A stretch of 11,193 nucleotides of DNA from a gamma proteobacterium symbiont of Bathyaustriella thionipta. Its GTDB lineage: Bacteria > Pseudomonadota > Gammaproteobacteria > Chromatiales > Chromatiaceae. The position numbers and the translations under genes are program-made. Positions 1 to 7,312 of the stretch are shown here, piece after piece. The notes beneath the pieces were generated by a model. That model ran no database searches. It was not told the origin of the DNA and was given only the letters and a program-made list of their open reading frames with translations. The stretch's first letter is position 1, and every line of letters begins with the position of its first letter. Where the stretch lies: contig JAHXHF010000368.1 of NCBI GenBank assembly GCA_025656895.1, forward strand, positions 1 through 11,193, given 5' to 3'.

Positions 1-1
1 C

Positions 2-880
2 AGCCAGTCCGGGGAGGGATACAAGGCACTGAAAATTGACCGCCCGGTGGAAAAGAAAATTCGCAGCACCAATGGCGTCATTCAGGATTCATTATTTGCC
101 GCAGGGCATGATGCCGGCCTTTCTGACCGCCTGACCATGCAACTGGCCGATATTTTTGGCTGGGACATAGACTTTGCCCTGGAAATTCGTACCGGTGATC
201 GCTTTTCGTTAATCTACGAAGAACAGTTTGTAGATGGAAAAAAACTGCGCAGCGGCCCTATACTGGCGGCTGAATTTATTAATCAGGGGCATGTTTACAA
301 AGCCATACGCTACACCGATAAAGAGGGTCGCACTGCCTATTTCTCACCCGATGGCAAACGCATGCAAAAAGCTTTCTTGCGTACACCGGTTAAATATGCC
401 CGTATCAGCTCACGTTTCACCCGCAAGCGCTGGCATCCGGTACTAAAAAAATGGCGCTCTCATAAAGGTGTGGATTATGCCGCAGCTCGCGGTACGCCGA
501 TTCGCGCAACCGGTGACGGCAAAGTAATCGTGCGTGGCAAAAAAGGTGGTTACGGCAACGCCATTTATATTCAGCATGGACGTAAATACACCACTGTTTA
601 CGGCCATTTGTCACGCTTTGCCAAGCGGGTCAAAAAGGGCAGTAAAGTTCATCAGGGACAGATTATCGGCTATGTCGGCTCCACCGGACTGGCAACCGGG
701 CCACATCTGCATTATGAGTTCCGCGTGAATGGCATACACCGTAATCCGCTCACCGTAAAGTTGCCCGCCTCCCTGCCACTGGAAAAATCCCAGATGGCTG
801 ATTTTCACAAAACCACTTCTGCATGGCTGGCCCAACTGGACACCCTGCACCTTGTTGACGTTGCCAGCAGCAGCCACTGA
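2..880 (+). CDS. mepM: MepM-like M23 murein DD-endopeptidase (5'-truncated by window edge)
   Basis: This is the last 292 codons of a gene that begins before the window; the reading frame is open from base 2. The product is a periplasmic zinc metallopeptidase that cuts peptide crosslinks in peptidoglycan so that new strands can be inserted. The C-terminal M23 (LytM) domain is intact. The HxxxD zinc motif (HKGVD) is encoded at 461-475 and the HxH motif (GPHLHYE) around 698-718; the YGHL segment lies between them. The stretch before it matches the middle domain found in MepM/OapA-type proteins. E. coli MepM is about 440 residues, so the missing part should hold the membrane anchor and LysM region. 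The GTG at 47 is not the true start. The end overlaps anmK by 29 bp, the same gene pair as in Pseudomonas. Assignment to M23 is firm; the exact orthology to MepM is likely. Confidence 0.85.
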   Translation, partial: SQSGEGYKALKIDRPVEKKIRSTNGVIQDSLFAAGHDAGLSDRLTMQLADIFGWDIDFALEIRTGDRFSLIYEEQFVDGKKLRSGPILAAEFINQGHVYKAIRYTDKEGRTAYFSPDGKRMQKAFLRTPVKYARISSRFTRKRWHPVLKKWRSHKGVDYAAARGTPIRATGDGKVIVRGKKGGYGNAIYIQHGRKYTTVYGHLSRFAKRVKKGSKVHQGQIIGYVGSTGLATGPHLHYEFRVNGIHRNPLTVKLPASLPLEKSQMADFHKTTSAWLAQLDTLHLVDVASSSH

Positions 881-1997
881 AGGGCTTTTTATTGGTCTGT
901 TATCCGGTACCAGCCATGACGCGATAGATGCCGCACTGCTGGAGATAAAAGGTCACCACTTCAGGCTGCTGGCACATCGCAGCCATGCACTTTCAGACTC
1001 CTTACAGGAACGCATTGAACGATTGTCACTGGGGCTGGATAACGACATCAGGCAAATGATGAACCTGGACGTGCTACTGGCACGCTCCTTTGCCAGCGCA
1101 GCCAATCACCTCATTCGCCAGGCCGGCGTAAATGCGGATGATATTGACGCCATCGGCAGCCACGGACAAACCCTGTTGCACCAGCCTCAATCCGATACGC
1201 CCTGGTCACTGCAAATCGGTGACCCGAATATTATTGCCGAGAATACCGGCATTACCACGGTGGCTGATTTCCGCCGCCGTGACCTGGCGGCCGGTGGCCA
1301 GGGCGCGCCCCTGACACCGGCTTTTCATCACTGGGCATTCAGCTCTGACGACAGAAATATTGCAGTGGTGAATATTGGCGGTATTTCCAATCTGAGCTGG
1401 CTTGAAAACAGCAGCCGGCCAGCCATCGGTTTTGATTGCGGCCCCGGCAACACCCTGCTGGATGCCTGGAATCGCCAGCACCGGCAAACTTCTTATGATC
1501 ATAATGGTGAGTGGGCCGCCAGCGGCACAAGCCATGCGCCACTGCTGCAATCCTGTCTGCAGGACAGCTTTTTCCGGCAAGCCGCTCCCAAAAGCAGCGG
1601 GCCGGATTATTTCAATCTGCAATGGCTGAACAAGCATCTCAAAGCGCTGCAAGCCGCGCTCAGCCCGGCTGATGTGCAGGCCACCCTGGCCGAACTCACC
1701 GCCGTTTCTATCCATCGTGCCATGATTGATAATCATTTAGACGCAGAGCACATTTATTTTTGTGGTGGCGGCGTACACAACCGGCATCTGATGAGCCTGC
1801 TGGCTCAGCAATGCGCCCCTGTAGCGGTCAGCACAACAGCGGCGCTGGGTTTGCATCCGGACTGGGTGGAGGCGGCCGCCTTTGCCTGGCTGGCAAGCCG
1901 CACTTTAGCGCAGCGCAGCGGTAATCCACCAGCGGCCACCGGTGCCGCACATGAGGTGGTTCTGGGGGGCGTCTATTACGGGGCTACTCGGCCTTGA
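852..1997 (+). CDS. anmK: Anhydro-N-acetylmuramic acid kinase AnmK
   Basis: AnmK phosphorylates and hydrolyses 1,6-anhydro-MurNAc to MurNAc-6-phosphate, a cytoplasmic step of peptidoglycan recycling. The 381-residue product has the family landmarks: SGTSHDAID (18-26) in the N-terminal nucleotide loop, AIGSHGQT, the DFRRRD segment (D139-D144) followed by GGQGAPL with the expected catalytic aspartate region, NIGGISNL, FDCGPGN, APKSSG and FCGGGVHN. Length is close to the E. coli enzyme (369). One oddity is Ala at residue 24, where family members I recall have Gly (GTSxDG). No ATG fits: TTG codons at 852, 855 and 861 are the possible starts, all inside the end of the preceding endopeptidase gene and without a clear Shine-Dalgarno, so translation is probably coupled to it. 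The 3' end overlaps the convergent gpsA by 14 bp. Confidence 0.93.
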   Translation: MLTLPAAATEGLFIGLLSGTSHDAIDAALLEIKGHHFRLLAHRSHALSDSLQERIERLSLGLDNDIRQMMNLDVLLARSFASAANHLIRQAGVNADDIDAIGSHGQTLLHQPQSDTPWSLQIGDPNIIAENTGITTVADFRRRDLAAGGQGAPLTPAFHHWAFSSDDRNIAVVNIGGISNLSWLENSSRPAIGFDCGPGNTLLDAWNRQHRQTSYDHNGEWAASGTSHAPLLQSCLQDSFFRQAAPKSSGPDYFNLQWLNKHLKALQAALSPADVQATLAELTAVSIHRAMIDNHLDAEHIYFCGGGVHNRHLMSLLAQQCAPVAVSTTAALGLHPDWVEAAAFAWLASRTLAQRSGNPPAATGAAHEVVLGGVYYGATRP

Positions 1998-2985
1998 TGG
2001 CTCGATTGAACAGGGATTGCACCGCCTCGCGCGGGTCCAGTTCCTCGTACAGGGTCAGATAGGTCTGTTCGGTAATCGGCATTTCGACACCCAGTTTTTT
2101 TGCTTTCAGAAAAACTTCACGGGCGGCTGAAACACCTTCCACCTCCTGACCGATGATTGCACGGGCGGCCTGCTGGTCTTTGCCCTCAGCCAGCAACAGC
2201 CCCATACGCCGGTTACGGGATTGGTTATCGGTACAGGTCAATGCCAGATCACCCAGACCGGCCAGCCCCATAAAGGTTTCCGCCTTGCCCCCCATCGCCG
2301 TACCCAACAGCATGATTTCATGCAAACCACGGGTAATCAGTGCCGCGCGGGTATTGGCACCGAAGCCAAGACCATCGGCCGTGCCGGCGGCAATGGCCAT
2401 CACATTCTTGGCTGCCCCGCCAATCTGTACGCCGATCATGTCATCACTGGTGTAGGCTCTGAAAGTGGGAGTATGTAACTGTTCCGCCAGAATACGTGCG
2501 TATTCTGTATTGTTTGAAGCAATACTGATGGCTGTAGGCAAACCTTTGGCTACTTCGGACGCAAAAGTGGGGCCGGACAATACGGCCAGGGGATGCTGCG
2601 TACCCAGAATATCCTGCGCTACTTCATGCAGCAGACGTCGACTGGCCGGGTCCATACCTTTGGTGGCCCAGCTAACCCCTCTGTTTGAGTCCTGCAGATA
2701 CGGTTTGATTTGCTCACAAACCGAAGCAAAAGCATGCGAAGGCACCACAATCAGAATCTGGCTGTTATCCGCCAGTGCCTGACTCAGATCCGATAGCGGC
2801 GTAATTGCTTGCGCCAGAGGAACACCGGGTAAATAGCGCTGATTACTGCCATCGCGCAACATTCCCTCGACATGCTGCCGGTCATGTGACCACAGCCTTA
2901 CCGCATAGCCGGCACGTGCAATATGCAGCGCCAGCGCTGTACCCCAGGAGCCGGCTCCCAGTACGCTGTAGCTTTGATTGCTCAC
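1984..2985 (-). CDS. gpsA: NAD(P)-dependent glycerol-3-phosphate dehydrogenase GpsA
   Basis: GpsA reduces dihydroxyacetone phosphate to sn-glycerol-3-phosphate, the backbone for phospholipid synthesis, in the cytoplasm. The 333-residue product (E. coli 339) starts with the Rossmann motif GAGSWG (10-15). It carries ATKG (K109), SGPTFASEVA (138-147), the conserved lysine segment GAAKNVMAIAAG (K193) and GLGDLALTC followed by NRR, all expected for the family. The start is a GTG whose G is shared with the secB stop codon (TAGTG on the minus strand), so the two genes overlap by one base and are very likely translationally coupled. The TAG stop lies within the convergent anmK. The secB-gpsA order is conserved in gammaproteobacteria. 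Confidence 0.96.
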   Translation of the reverse strand: MSNQSYSVLGAGSWGTALALHIARAGYAVRLWSHDRQHVEGMLRDGSNQRYLPGVPLAQAITPLSDLSQALADNSQILIVVPSHAFASVCEQIKPYLQDSNRGVSWATKGMDPASRRLLHEVAQDILGTQHPLAVLSGPTFASEVAKGLPTAISIASNNTEYARILAEQLHTPTFRAYTSDDMIGVQIGGAAKNVMAIAAGTADGLGFGANTRAALITRGLHEIMLLGTAMGGKAETFMGLAGLGDLALTCTDNQSRNRRMGLLLAEGKDQQAARAIIGQEVEGVSAAREVFLKAKKLGVEMPITEQTYLTLYEELDPREAVQSLFNRAIKAE

Positions 2986-3479
2986 TAGTGAGTTGAAGGC
3001 TGGCCTTCTTTCTGGCTGGCTTGTTGCTGCAACTGTTGTTGATAAAGCGCATCAAAATTAACCGGAGATACAACCATCTGCGGAAAACTGCCTTTACTCA
3101 CCAGGTCAGAAATAACTTCACGCGCAAAGGGAAACAGAACATTCGGGCAATAGGCACCCATCATATGTCCCATTTCGGCTTCATTGAAACCGCGCACACC
3201 AAAGATGCCGGCTTGCTGAACTTCACAAAGATAGGCTGTTTTTTCGCCTATTTTACAGGTCAGGGTCATGTGCAACACCACTTCATACACGTCCGCACCA
3301 ATCGACTTGGAAGCGGTCTGCATATTCATGCTGATTTCGGGTTTCCAGTCCTGGGTGAACACATCCGGCGAATTAGGCGTTTCAAAAGAAATATCTTTTG
3401 TATAGATGCGTTGCAGGCCGAATTCCTGTTCAGGGGCATTATTTGAGGTGGCTGCAGACTGTGGATCATTCTCGCTCAT
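2985..3479 (-). CDS. secB: Protein-export chaperone SecB
   Basis: SecB is a cytoplasmic tetrameric chaperone that holds precursor proteins unfolded and delivers them to SecA. The 164-residue product (E. coli 155) matches along its length: QRIYTKDISFE (24-34), PEISMNMQTAS, DVYEVVLHMTLT, TAYLCEVQQAGIF, the GAYCPNVLFPFARE segment and FPQMVVSPVNFDALY. The C-terminal tail is Gln-rich and acidic to mixed, as usual. The ATG at 3479 is preceded by an AAAGAG-like ribosome site. It sits 63 bp downstream of the rhodanese gene and overlaps gpsA by one base. In E. coli grxC lies immediately upstream of secB; here there is no glutaredoxin gene in that gap. Confidence 0.97.
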   Translation of the reverse strand: MSENDPQSAATSNNAPEQEFGLQRIYTKDISFETPNSPDVFTQDWKPEISMNMQTASKSIGADVYEVVLHMTLTCKIGEKTAYLCEVQQAGIFGVRGFNEAEMGHMMGAYCPNVLFPFAREVISDLVSKGSFPQMVVSPVNFDALYQQQLQQQASQKEGQPSTH

Positions 3480-3542
3480 AGGATTAGCTCTTTACCGTTA
3501 GGTTGAAAACAAAAAAAATTCAGGATGAAATCAGGCTTATGA

Positions 3543-3971
3543 CTATTTTTTACTGACCGGCAGATTGGCACTTTGCCAGGCCAGAATACCGCCACGCAGA
3601 TTGTACACCGGATCAAAACCCGCTTTACGCAACTGTTTGCAGGCCGCCAGTGATTGCGCGCCGGAGCGGCAGCTGACAATAACCGGCTTTTTCCTGTATT
3701 TGTTCAACTTGTCTATTTGCGTGCCAAGCTGTGACAGGGGTACGGCTACCGCATTAATGATATGCCCTTTGTCATAATCGGCTTGCGGGCGCACATCAAA
3801 AACTACCGCGTTCTGGTGATTGATCAAGCTGGTGGCCTGCGCAGGACCCACCGAAAATTTGTCGCCCAGTTCTGTCATCCAGGCGCGTGCGAGCAGCACC
3901 AGAGTAACCAGAAAGGCTAATACCAGCCAAATATTATTGCTGGCAAATTCAGCCAATTGTGCAGTATTCAT
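3543..3971 (-). CDS. yibN: Membrane-anchored single-domain rhodanese (YibN-like)
   Basis: The 142-residue product has an N-terminal hydrophobic segment (about 13-30) and one rhodanese domain (about 40-138), so it is probably anchored in the inner membrane. Domain signs are VVFDVRPQADYDKGHI (56-71), the active-site loop VSCRSGAQS with the predicted catalytic cysteine C101, and a closing NLRGGILAW. Rhodaneses with this cysteine move sulfane sulfur through a Cys-persulfide; the physiological donor and acceptor are unknown here. As I remember it, E. coli YibN has lost this cysteine, so the present protein looks more likely to be active. The start is the ATG at 3971; the ribosome site is weak. It lies 57 bp after the BigR/SqrR-like regulator gene and 63 bp before secB, and may be transcribed with both. 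Confidence 0.9.
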   Translation of the reverse strand: MNTAQLAEFASNNIWLVLAFLVTLVLLARAWMTELGDKFSVGPAQATSLINHQNAVVFDVRPQADYDKGHIINAVAVPLSQLGTQIDKLNKYRKKPVIVSCRSGAQSLAACKQLRKAGFDPVYNLRGGILAWQSANLPVSKK

Positions 3972-4028
3972 AACAGGATTCGAAATAGATTAAGAAAAAT
4001 AGAAGAAAAACAGACTGGTATTCAGAAA

Positions 4029-4388
4029 CTAATGAGCGTGGCTACAGAACACATCCCGCATCATGCCAATCAGTGCCAGTGTACGTGAGTCACTGACACG
4101 GTAATAAACCCGATTAGCATCTTTGCGTGAAGCCAGTATGCCTTTATCACGCAGTATGGCCAGATGCTGGGAAATATTACTCTGGGAGGTTCCCACATGT
4201 TCGACAATGTCCTGCACGCTTATTTCATCTCCCCCGAGCACACATAGAATTTTCAGGCGCAGAGGATGAGACATGGCTTTTAATGAACGGGAAGCGCGAT
4301 CAATATCGGCATCATCCGATATCAGATGATCGGCCTGAGGCTTTGTTTCAAGAATATTTTCGTCCGTTTTGGGAAACTTGCTGTGCAT
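4029..4388 (-). CDS. ArsR/SmtB-family repressor, BigR/SqrR-like (candidate persulfide sensor)
   Basis: The 119-residue product is a winged-helix repressor. Helix-turn-helix residues run from about SVQDIVEHVGTSQSNISQHL (57-76) into the wing (SRKDANRVYYRV, 88-98). It lacks the CxC metal motif of ArsR. Instead it has exactly two cysteines: C49 in ILCVLGGDE and C115 in DVFCSHAH near the C-terminus, 66 residues apart. This matches the position and spacing of the redox pair I recall in BigR (C42/C108) and SqrR (C41/C107), which form a polysulfide bridge and release DNA when reactive sulfur species are present. The ATG at 4388 is preferred because a TAAGG ribosome site lies 6 nt upstream; an in-frame ATG at 4478 would add 30 unconserved residues running into the promoter region. 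The neighbouring rhodanese gene supports a sulfur-related role. The His-rich end (HAH) leaves metal sensing possible. Confidence 0.85.
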   Translation of the reverse strand: MHSKFPKTDENILETKPQADHLISDDADIDRASRSLKAMSHPLRLKILCVLGGDEISVQDIVEHVGTSQSNISQHLAILRDKGILASRKDANRVYYRVSDSRTLALIGMMRDVFCSHAH

Positions 4389-4560
4389 TGGATGCCTTAC
4401 TATCACTGAATTCAGGTGTAGAATAATACGCCTTTTACTGTATAAATGGAATACACGCCACATAGCACGTAAAATCAATGGCAGCCGACTTACAATAATG
4501 ATTTAATTTCACTCTGGCATACAATGCCTGAATTATCCTTTTGGAGTTACAACCCGCCCC
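4389..4560. promoter_or_regulatory. Divergent intergenic region between the ArsR-type regulator and gpmI
   Basis: These 172 bp separate the two divergent transcription units and are AT-richer than the flanking genes. They must hold the promoter of the regulator-rhodanese-secB-gpsA unit and that of the gpmI operon. For the minus strand the best -10-like hexamer is TATTAT (complement of 4423-4428), without a convincing -35. For the plus strand the best is TACAAT at 4520-4525, with a poor ATGATT 16 bp upstream. A GGAG ribosome site for gpmI is at 4543-4546, 14 nt before the ATG, which is longer than usual, and no alternative in-frame start exists nearby. The promoter placements are weak inferences. 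Confidence 0.4.
4400..4421. promoter_or_regulatory. Palindrome, candidate operator of the adjacent ArsR-type regulator
   Basis: The core CTGAATTCAG (4406-4415) is a perfect 10-bp palindrome, and the outer CTA (4400-4402) and TAG (4419-4421) also match, giving 16 of 22 symmetric positions. It lies 12 to 33 bp upstream of the regulator's start codon, just downstream of its best -10 candidate, where an autorepressor would block transcription. The symmetry is seen directly; binding by the regulator is inferred. Confidence 0.4.
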
Positions 4561-6123
4561 ATGAAAAATCCAAGCAAGCCCGCCGTCCTGATTATTCTTG
4601 ATGGCTGGGGACAACGTGAAGAACGCGAAAATAATGCCATTGCACTGGCCGAAACTCCGGTTTGGGACAAGTTATGGAATGATTACCCTCACACACTGGT
4701 GCAAACATCCGGCTCGGCCGTCGGCCTGCCCAGTGGTCAGATGGGCAACTCGGAAGTCGGTCATTTAAACCTGGGATCAGGGCGTGTTGTTTATCAGGAA
4801 TTCACCCGCGTCAGCCGCTCTATTCGTACCGGCTCTTTTTTCTCCAACAAAACCCTGACCGACCCGGTGGATCAGGCAATTGAGAATCATGCCGCCGTAC
4901 ACATTCTGGGGCTGCTATCCCCGGGAGGCGTACACAGCCACGAAGAACACATTCATGCAATGGCCAGGCTGGCTATTGAACGCGGTGCCCAACGTGTTTA
5001 TCTGCATGCCTTTCTGGATGGACGCGATACCCCGCCGCAAAGTGCCGAAGCCTCATTACGAGCCATGCAGGATGTCTTTGATGAACTGGGATGCGGACAA
5101 ATCATCAATATCTGCGGGCGTTATTACGCCATGGACAGAGATCACCGCTGGCTGCGGGTTGAAGCCGCCTACGACCTTATGACCCAGGGTGTTGCGGATT
5201 ATCAGGCCAATGATGCGCTCAGCGCATTGAAAATGGCCTATGAACGCGGCGAAACCGATGAATTTGTCAAACCCACCGTCATTACAGAAAACGGTGCAGC
5301 CCCGGTGTTTATCAAAGATGGCGATGCCGTTATTTTCATGAATTACCGCTCTGACCGCGCGCGTGAGATTACCCGCCCGTTTATTGAACCCGACTTTGAC
5401 AGCTTTCCGCGCAAGGTTGTGCGCAAACTGGGCTCTTTTACCAGCCTGACCGAATACAACAGTGAATTCGATATTCCGGTCGCTTTTCCACCGGAAAGAC
5501 TGAAAAACGTTTTCGGTGAATACATTGCCAATCTGGGTTTGCACCAGTTGCGTCTGGCCGAAACTGAAAAATACGCTCATGTCACCTTCTTTTTCAATGG
5601 CGGACGCGAGCAACCTTTCGACGGTGAAGAACGCATACTGGTGCAATCACCGGATGTTGCCACTTATGACCTGCAACCGGAAATGAGTGCCCAGGAAGTG
5701 ACGGTAAAACTGGTCGAGGCGATTGAAAGCGGTAGCTATGATGCCATTATTGTCAATTACGCCAACTCGGATATGGTGGGGCACACCGGCAAACTGGACG
5801 CCGCCATCAAGGCCATTGAAACCCTGGACAAGAGCCTCGGACGCGTACTCACCGCTATTCGCAGAGCCGGCGGTGAAATGCTGATTACTGCAGACCACGG
5901 CAATTCGGAACTGATGCTGGATAGTGAAACCGGTCAGCCGCATACCGCGCATACCACCAATCCGGTACCGCTGATCTATGTAGGTCGTAAAGCCACCCTG
6001 GCGGATTCTGCCGCCTTGTGCGACATCATCCCCACCTTGCTGCAAATCATGGATTTGCCCTTACCCGGAGAAATGAGCGGCCATCAGTTGATCAGCTTTA
6101 CGGCCGATGAAGCGGATCAGTAA
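4561..6123 (+). CDS. gpmI: 2,3-bisphosphoglycerate-independent phosphoglycerate mutase GpmI
   Basis: GpmI interconverts 3- and 2-phosphoglycerate in glycolysis and gluconeogenesis using two Mn ions and a phosphoserine intermediate. The 520-residue product (family about 510-515) has every expected active-site residue: D14 in ILDGWG, the nucleophile S64 in GNSEVGH, D404 and H408 in NSDMVGH, D445 and H446 in TADHGNSE, and H464 in PHTAHTTNP. The substrate-binding segments LLSPGGVHSHEEH, FLDGRDTPP and GRYYAMDRD are also present. The start is fixed by the first conserved residues and by lack of any other start; its GGAG site is 14 nt away. It heads a seven-gene plus-strand run, and its last 17 bp overlap envC. 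The envC partnership is conserved in gammaproteobacteria. Confidence 0.98.
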   Translation: MKNPSKPAVLIILDGWGQREERENNAIALAETPVWDKLWNDYPHTLVQTSGSAVGLPSGQMGNSEVGHLNLGSGRVVYQEFTRVSRSIRTGSFFSNKTLTDPVDQAIENHAAVHILGLLSPGGVHSHEEHIHAMARLAIERGAQRVYLHAFLDGRDTPPQSAEASLRAMQDVFDELGCGQIINICGRYYAMDRDHRWLRVEAAYDLMTQGVADYQANDALSALKMAYERGETDEFVKPTVITENGAAPVFIKDGDAVIFMNYRSDRAREITRPFIEPDFDSFPRKVVRKLGSFTSLTEYNSEFDIPVAFPPERLKNVFGEYIANLGLHQLRLAETEKYAHVTFFFNGGREQPFDGEERILVQSPDVATYDLQPEMSAQEVTVKLVEAIESGSYDAIIVNYANSDMVGHTGKLDAAIKAIETLDKSLGRVLTAIRRAGGEMLITADHGNSELMLDSETGQPHTAHTTNPVPLIYVGRKATLADSAALCDIIPTLLQIMDLPLPGEMSGHQLISFTADEADQ

Positions 6124-7312
6124 GTTTCACTGCAATGGGCTGATTCTATCCTTGTGCCTGCTGCCGCTAGCGGCGCTTGCTGACTCCATTGATGATGCCA
6201 GCCATCAACTGCAATCGATCAGCAGCCAGATCAGCCAGCTCAATGAGCGTTTAAACAAGGATAAGCAAAGCCAATCTTCCGAGCAGCAATTATTACGTGA
6301 TGTGGAAATACAGATAGGCCAGGTAAAGCGGCATCTGTTTGAGCTTGACAAACGTATCCAGGAACAGGAAAACCGTCGCCAGCAGTTATTGCTGCAGCAG
6401 GATCGACTGCATCAGCGTCTTGAGCAACAACGTAAAGGATTGGCCGAGCAGGTGCGTGCCGCGTACATTATGGGGCGTCAGGAACGCCTGAAGGTAATGC
6501 TCAACCAGGGTGACATTAACCGCATCAGCCGCATGTTATCCTACTATGAATATTTCAACCGTGAGCGCCTGCAAAAAATCAGCGACAGTAAACTTCTGCT
6601 CGCACAACTGCGGCAGAACCGTATGGCTATTGAACAGCAAAGCCGGCAACTGACAGAGTTACACAGTCACGAAAAAAACAGCATGCAACAATTAACCGCC
6701 GCGCAACAAACACGTCAACAGGTCATAACCGAACTGCAACAACGCATCAGCAGCAGTGCCAGCAGCCTGGATAAACTGCAACAGGACAAGGCCGCGCTTG
6801 AACAACTGTTACAGCAACTGCAGCAATCGTTAGCCGCCATTCCCACCGAATCTCTGGCCAAACCTTTTAAAAAACGACGCGGACATCTACCCTGGCCGGC
6901 CAAAGGTCGGCTGTCTGCCCGCTTTGGCAGCGCCAGAGAAGGCGGTATAAAATGGGACGGCGTGTTGATTGAAACCAAAGACCAGACCCGGGTCAAAGCC
7001 ATACATCACGGCCAGGTTGTTTTTGCTGACTGGCTGCGCGGTTTCGGACTGATGCTGATCATTGATCATGGTGATGGTTTCATGACTCTGTACGGGCATA
7101 ACGAAACCCTGCTCAAGGATACCGGTGACTGGGTTGATGGCGGAGAAATCATAGCCGGCGCAGGTAACAGCGGTGGCCGACAAAAAATAGCCGTATACTT
7201 CGGTATTCGTCACAATGGCAGTCCGGTTAATCCCAAAAAATGGTGTTTGCCGATCAAGCGCAACCGCATCACAATGACAACCCGCATACAACAAGCAGGA
7301 GCTATCCATTGA
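6107..7312 (+). CDS. envC: EnvC-like murein hydrolase activator (degenerate LytM domain)
   Basis: EnvC is a periplasmic factor that, with FtsEX, switches on the cell-wall amidases AmiA and AmiB at the division site. The 401-residue product has a signal peptide (1-25, ending ALA before DS), a long Gln-rich coiled coil (about 27-240) and a LytM fold (about 260-385) beginning PWPAKGRLSARFG. The zinc-binding motifs of active M23 enzymes are missing: KWDG replaces the HxxxD site and YFGIRHNG replaces the HxH site, so it should be non-catalytic, as EnvC is. The E. coli protein, from memory, has YFEIR where this one has YFGIR. The ATG at 6107 lies within gpmI (17-bp overlap), and the TGA stop overlaps the ctpA start, pointing to translational coupling on both sides. 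Confidence 0.92.
   Translation: MKRISKFHCNGLILSLCLLPLAALADSIDDASHQLQSISSQISQLNERLNKDKQSQSSEQQLLRDVEIQIGQVKRHLFELDKRIQEQENRRQQLLLQQDRLHQRLEQQRKGLAEQVRAAYIMGRQERLKVMLNQGDINRISRMLSYYEYFNRERLQKISDSKLLLAQLRQNRMAIEQQSRQLTELHSHEKNSMQQLTAAQQTRQQVITELQQRISSSASSLDKLQQDKAALEQLLQQLQQSLAAIPTESLAKPFKKRRGHLPWPAKGRLSARFGSAREGGIKWDGVLIETKDQTRVKAIHHGQVVFADWLRGFGLMLIIDHGDGFMTLYGHNETLLKDTGDWVDGGEIIAGAGNSGGRQKIAVYFGIRHNGSPVNPKKWCLPIKRNRITMTTRIQQAGAIH

Noticed and set aside
47..880. GTG at 47 as the start of the M23 peptidase
   Set aside because: The frame is open to the window's first bases and the protein family has an N-terminal anchor and further domains, so the gene is simply cut by the edge.
1206..1736. 176-codon open frame on the minus strand inside anmK
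   Set aside because: Same reason: it is opposite a conserved gene, has no family similarity and no ribosome site of note.
3511..3529. Intrinsic terminator between the rhodanese and secB genes (minus strand TTCA-TCC-TGAA then eight T)
   Set aside because: The T-run is good but the stem has only four pairs with a three-base loop, too weak to call a terminator; it might slightly reduce readthrough.
4389..4478. N-terminal extension of the ArsR-type regulator to the ATG at 4478
   Set aside because: It would occupy the promoter region, adds 30 residues without family similarity, and the ATG at 4388 has a good ribosome site.
5056..5646. 196-codon open frame on the minus strand inside gpmI
   Set aside because: It is fully antisense to a complete, well-conserved gene, has no recognisable domain and is a by-product of codon bias.
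7240..7308. ctpA start at the ATG at 7240
   Set aside because: It would place 23 extra residues before the signal peptide; the TTG at 7309 has AGGAG at ideal spacing and gives catalytic residue numbers that match Pseudomonas CtpA.
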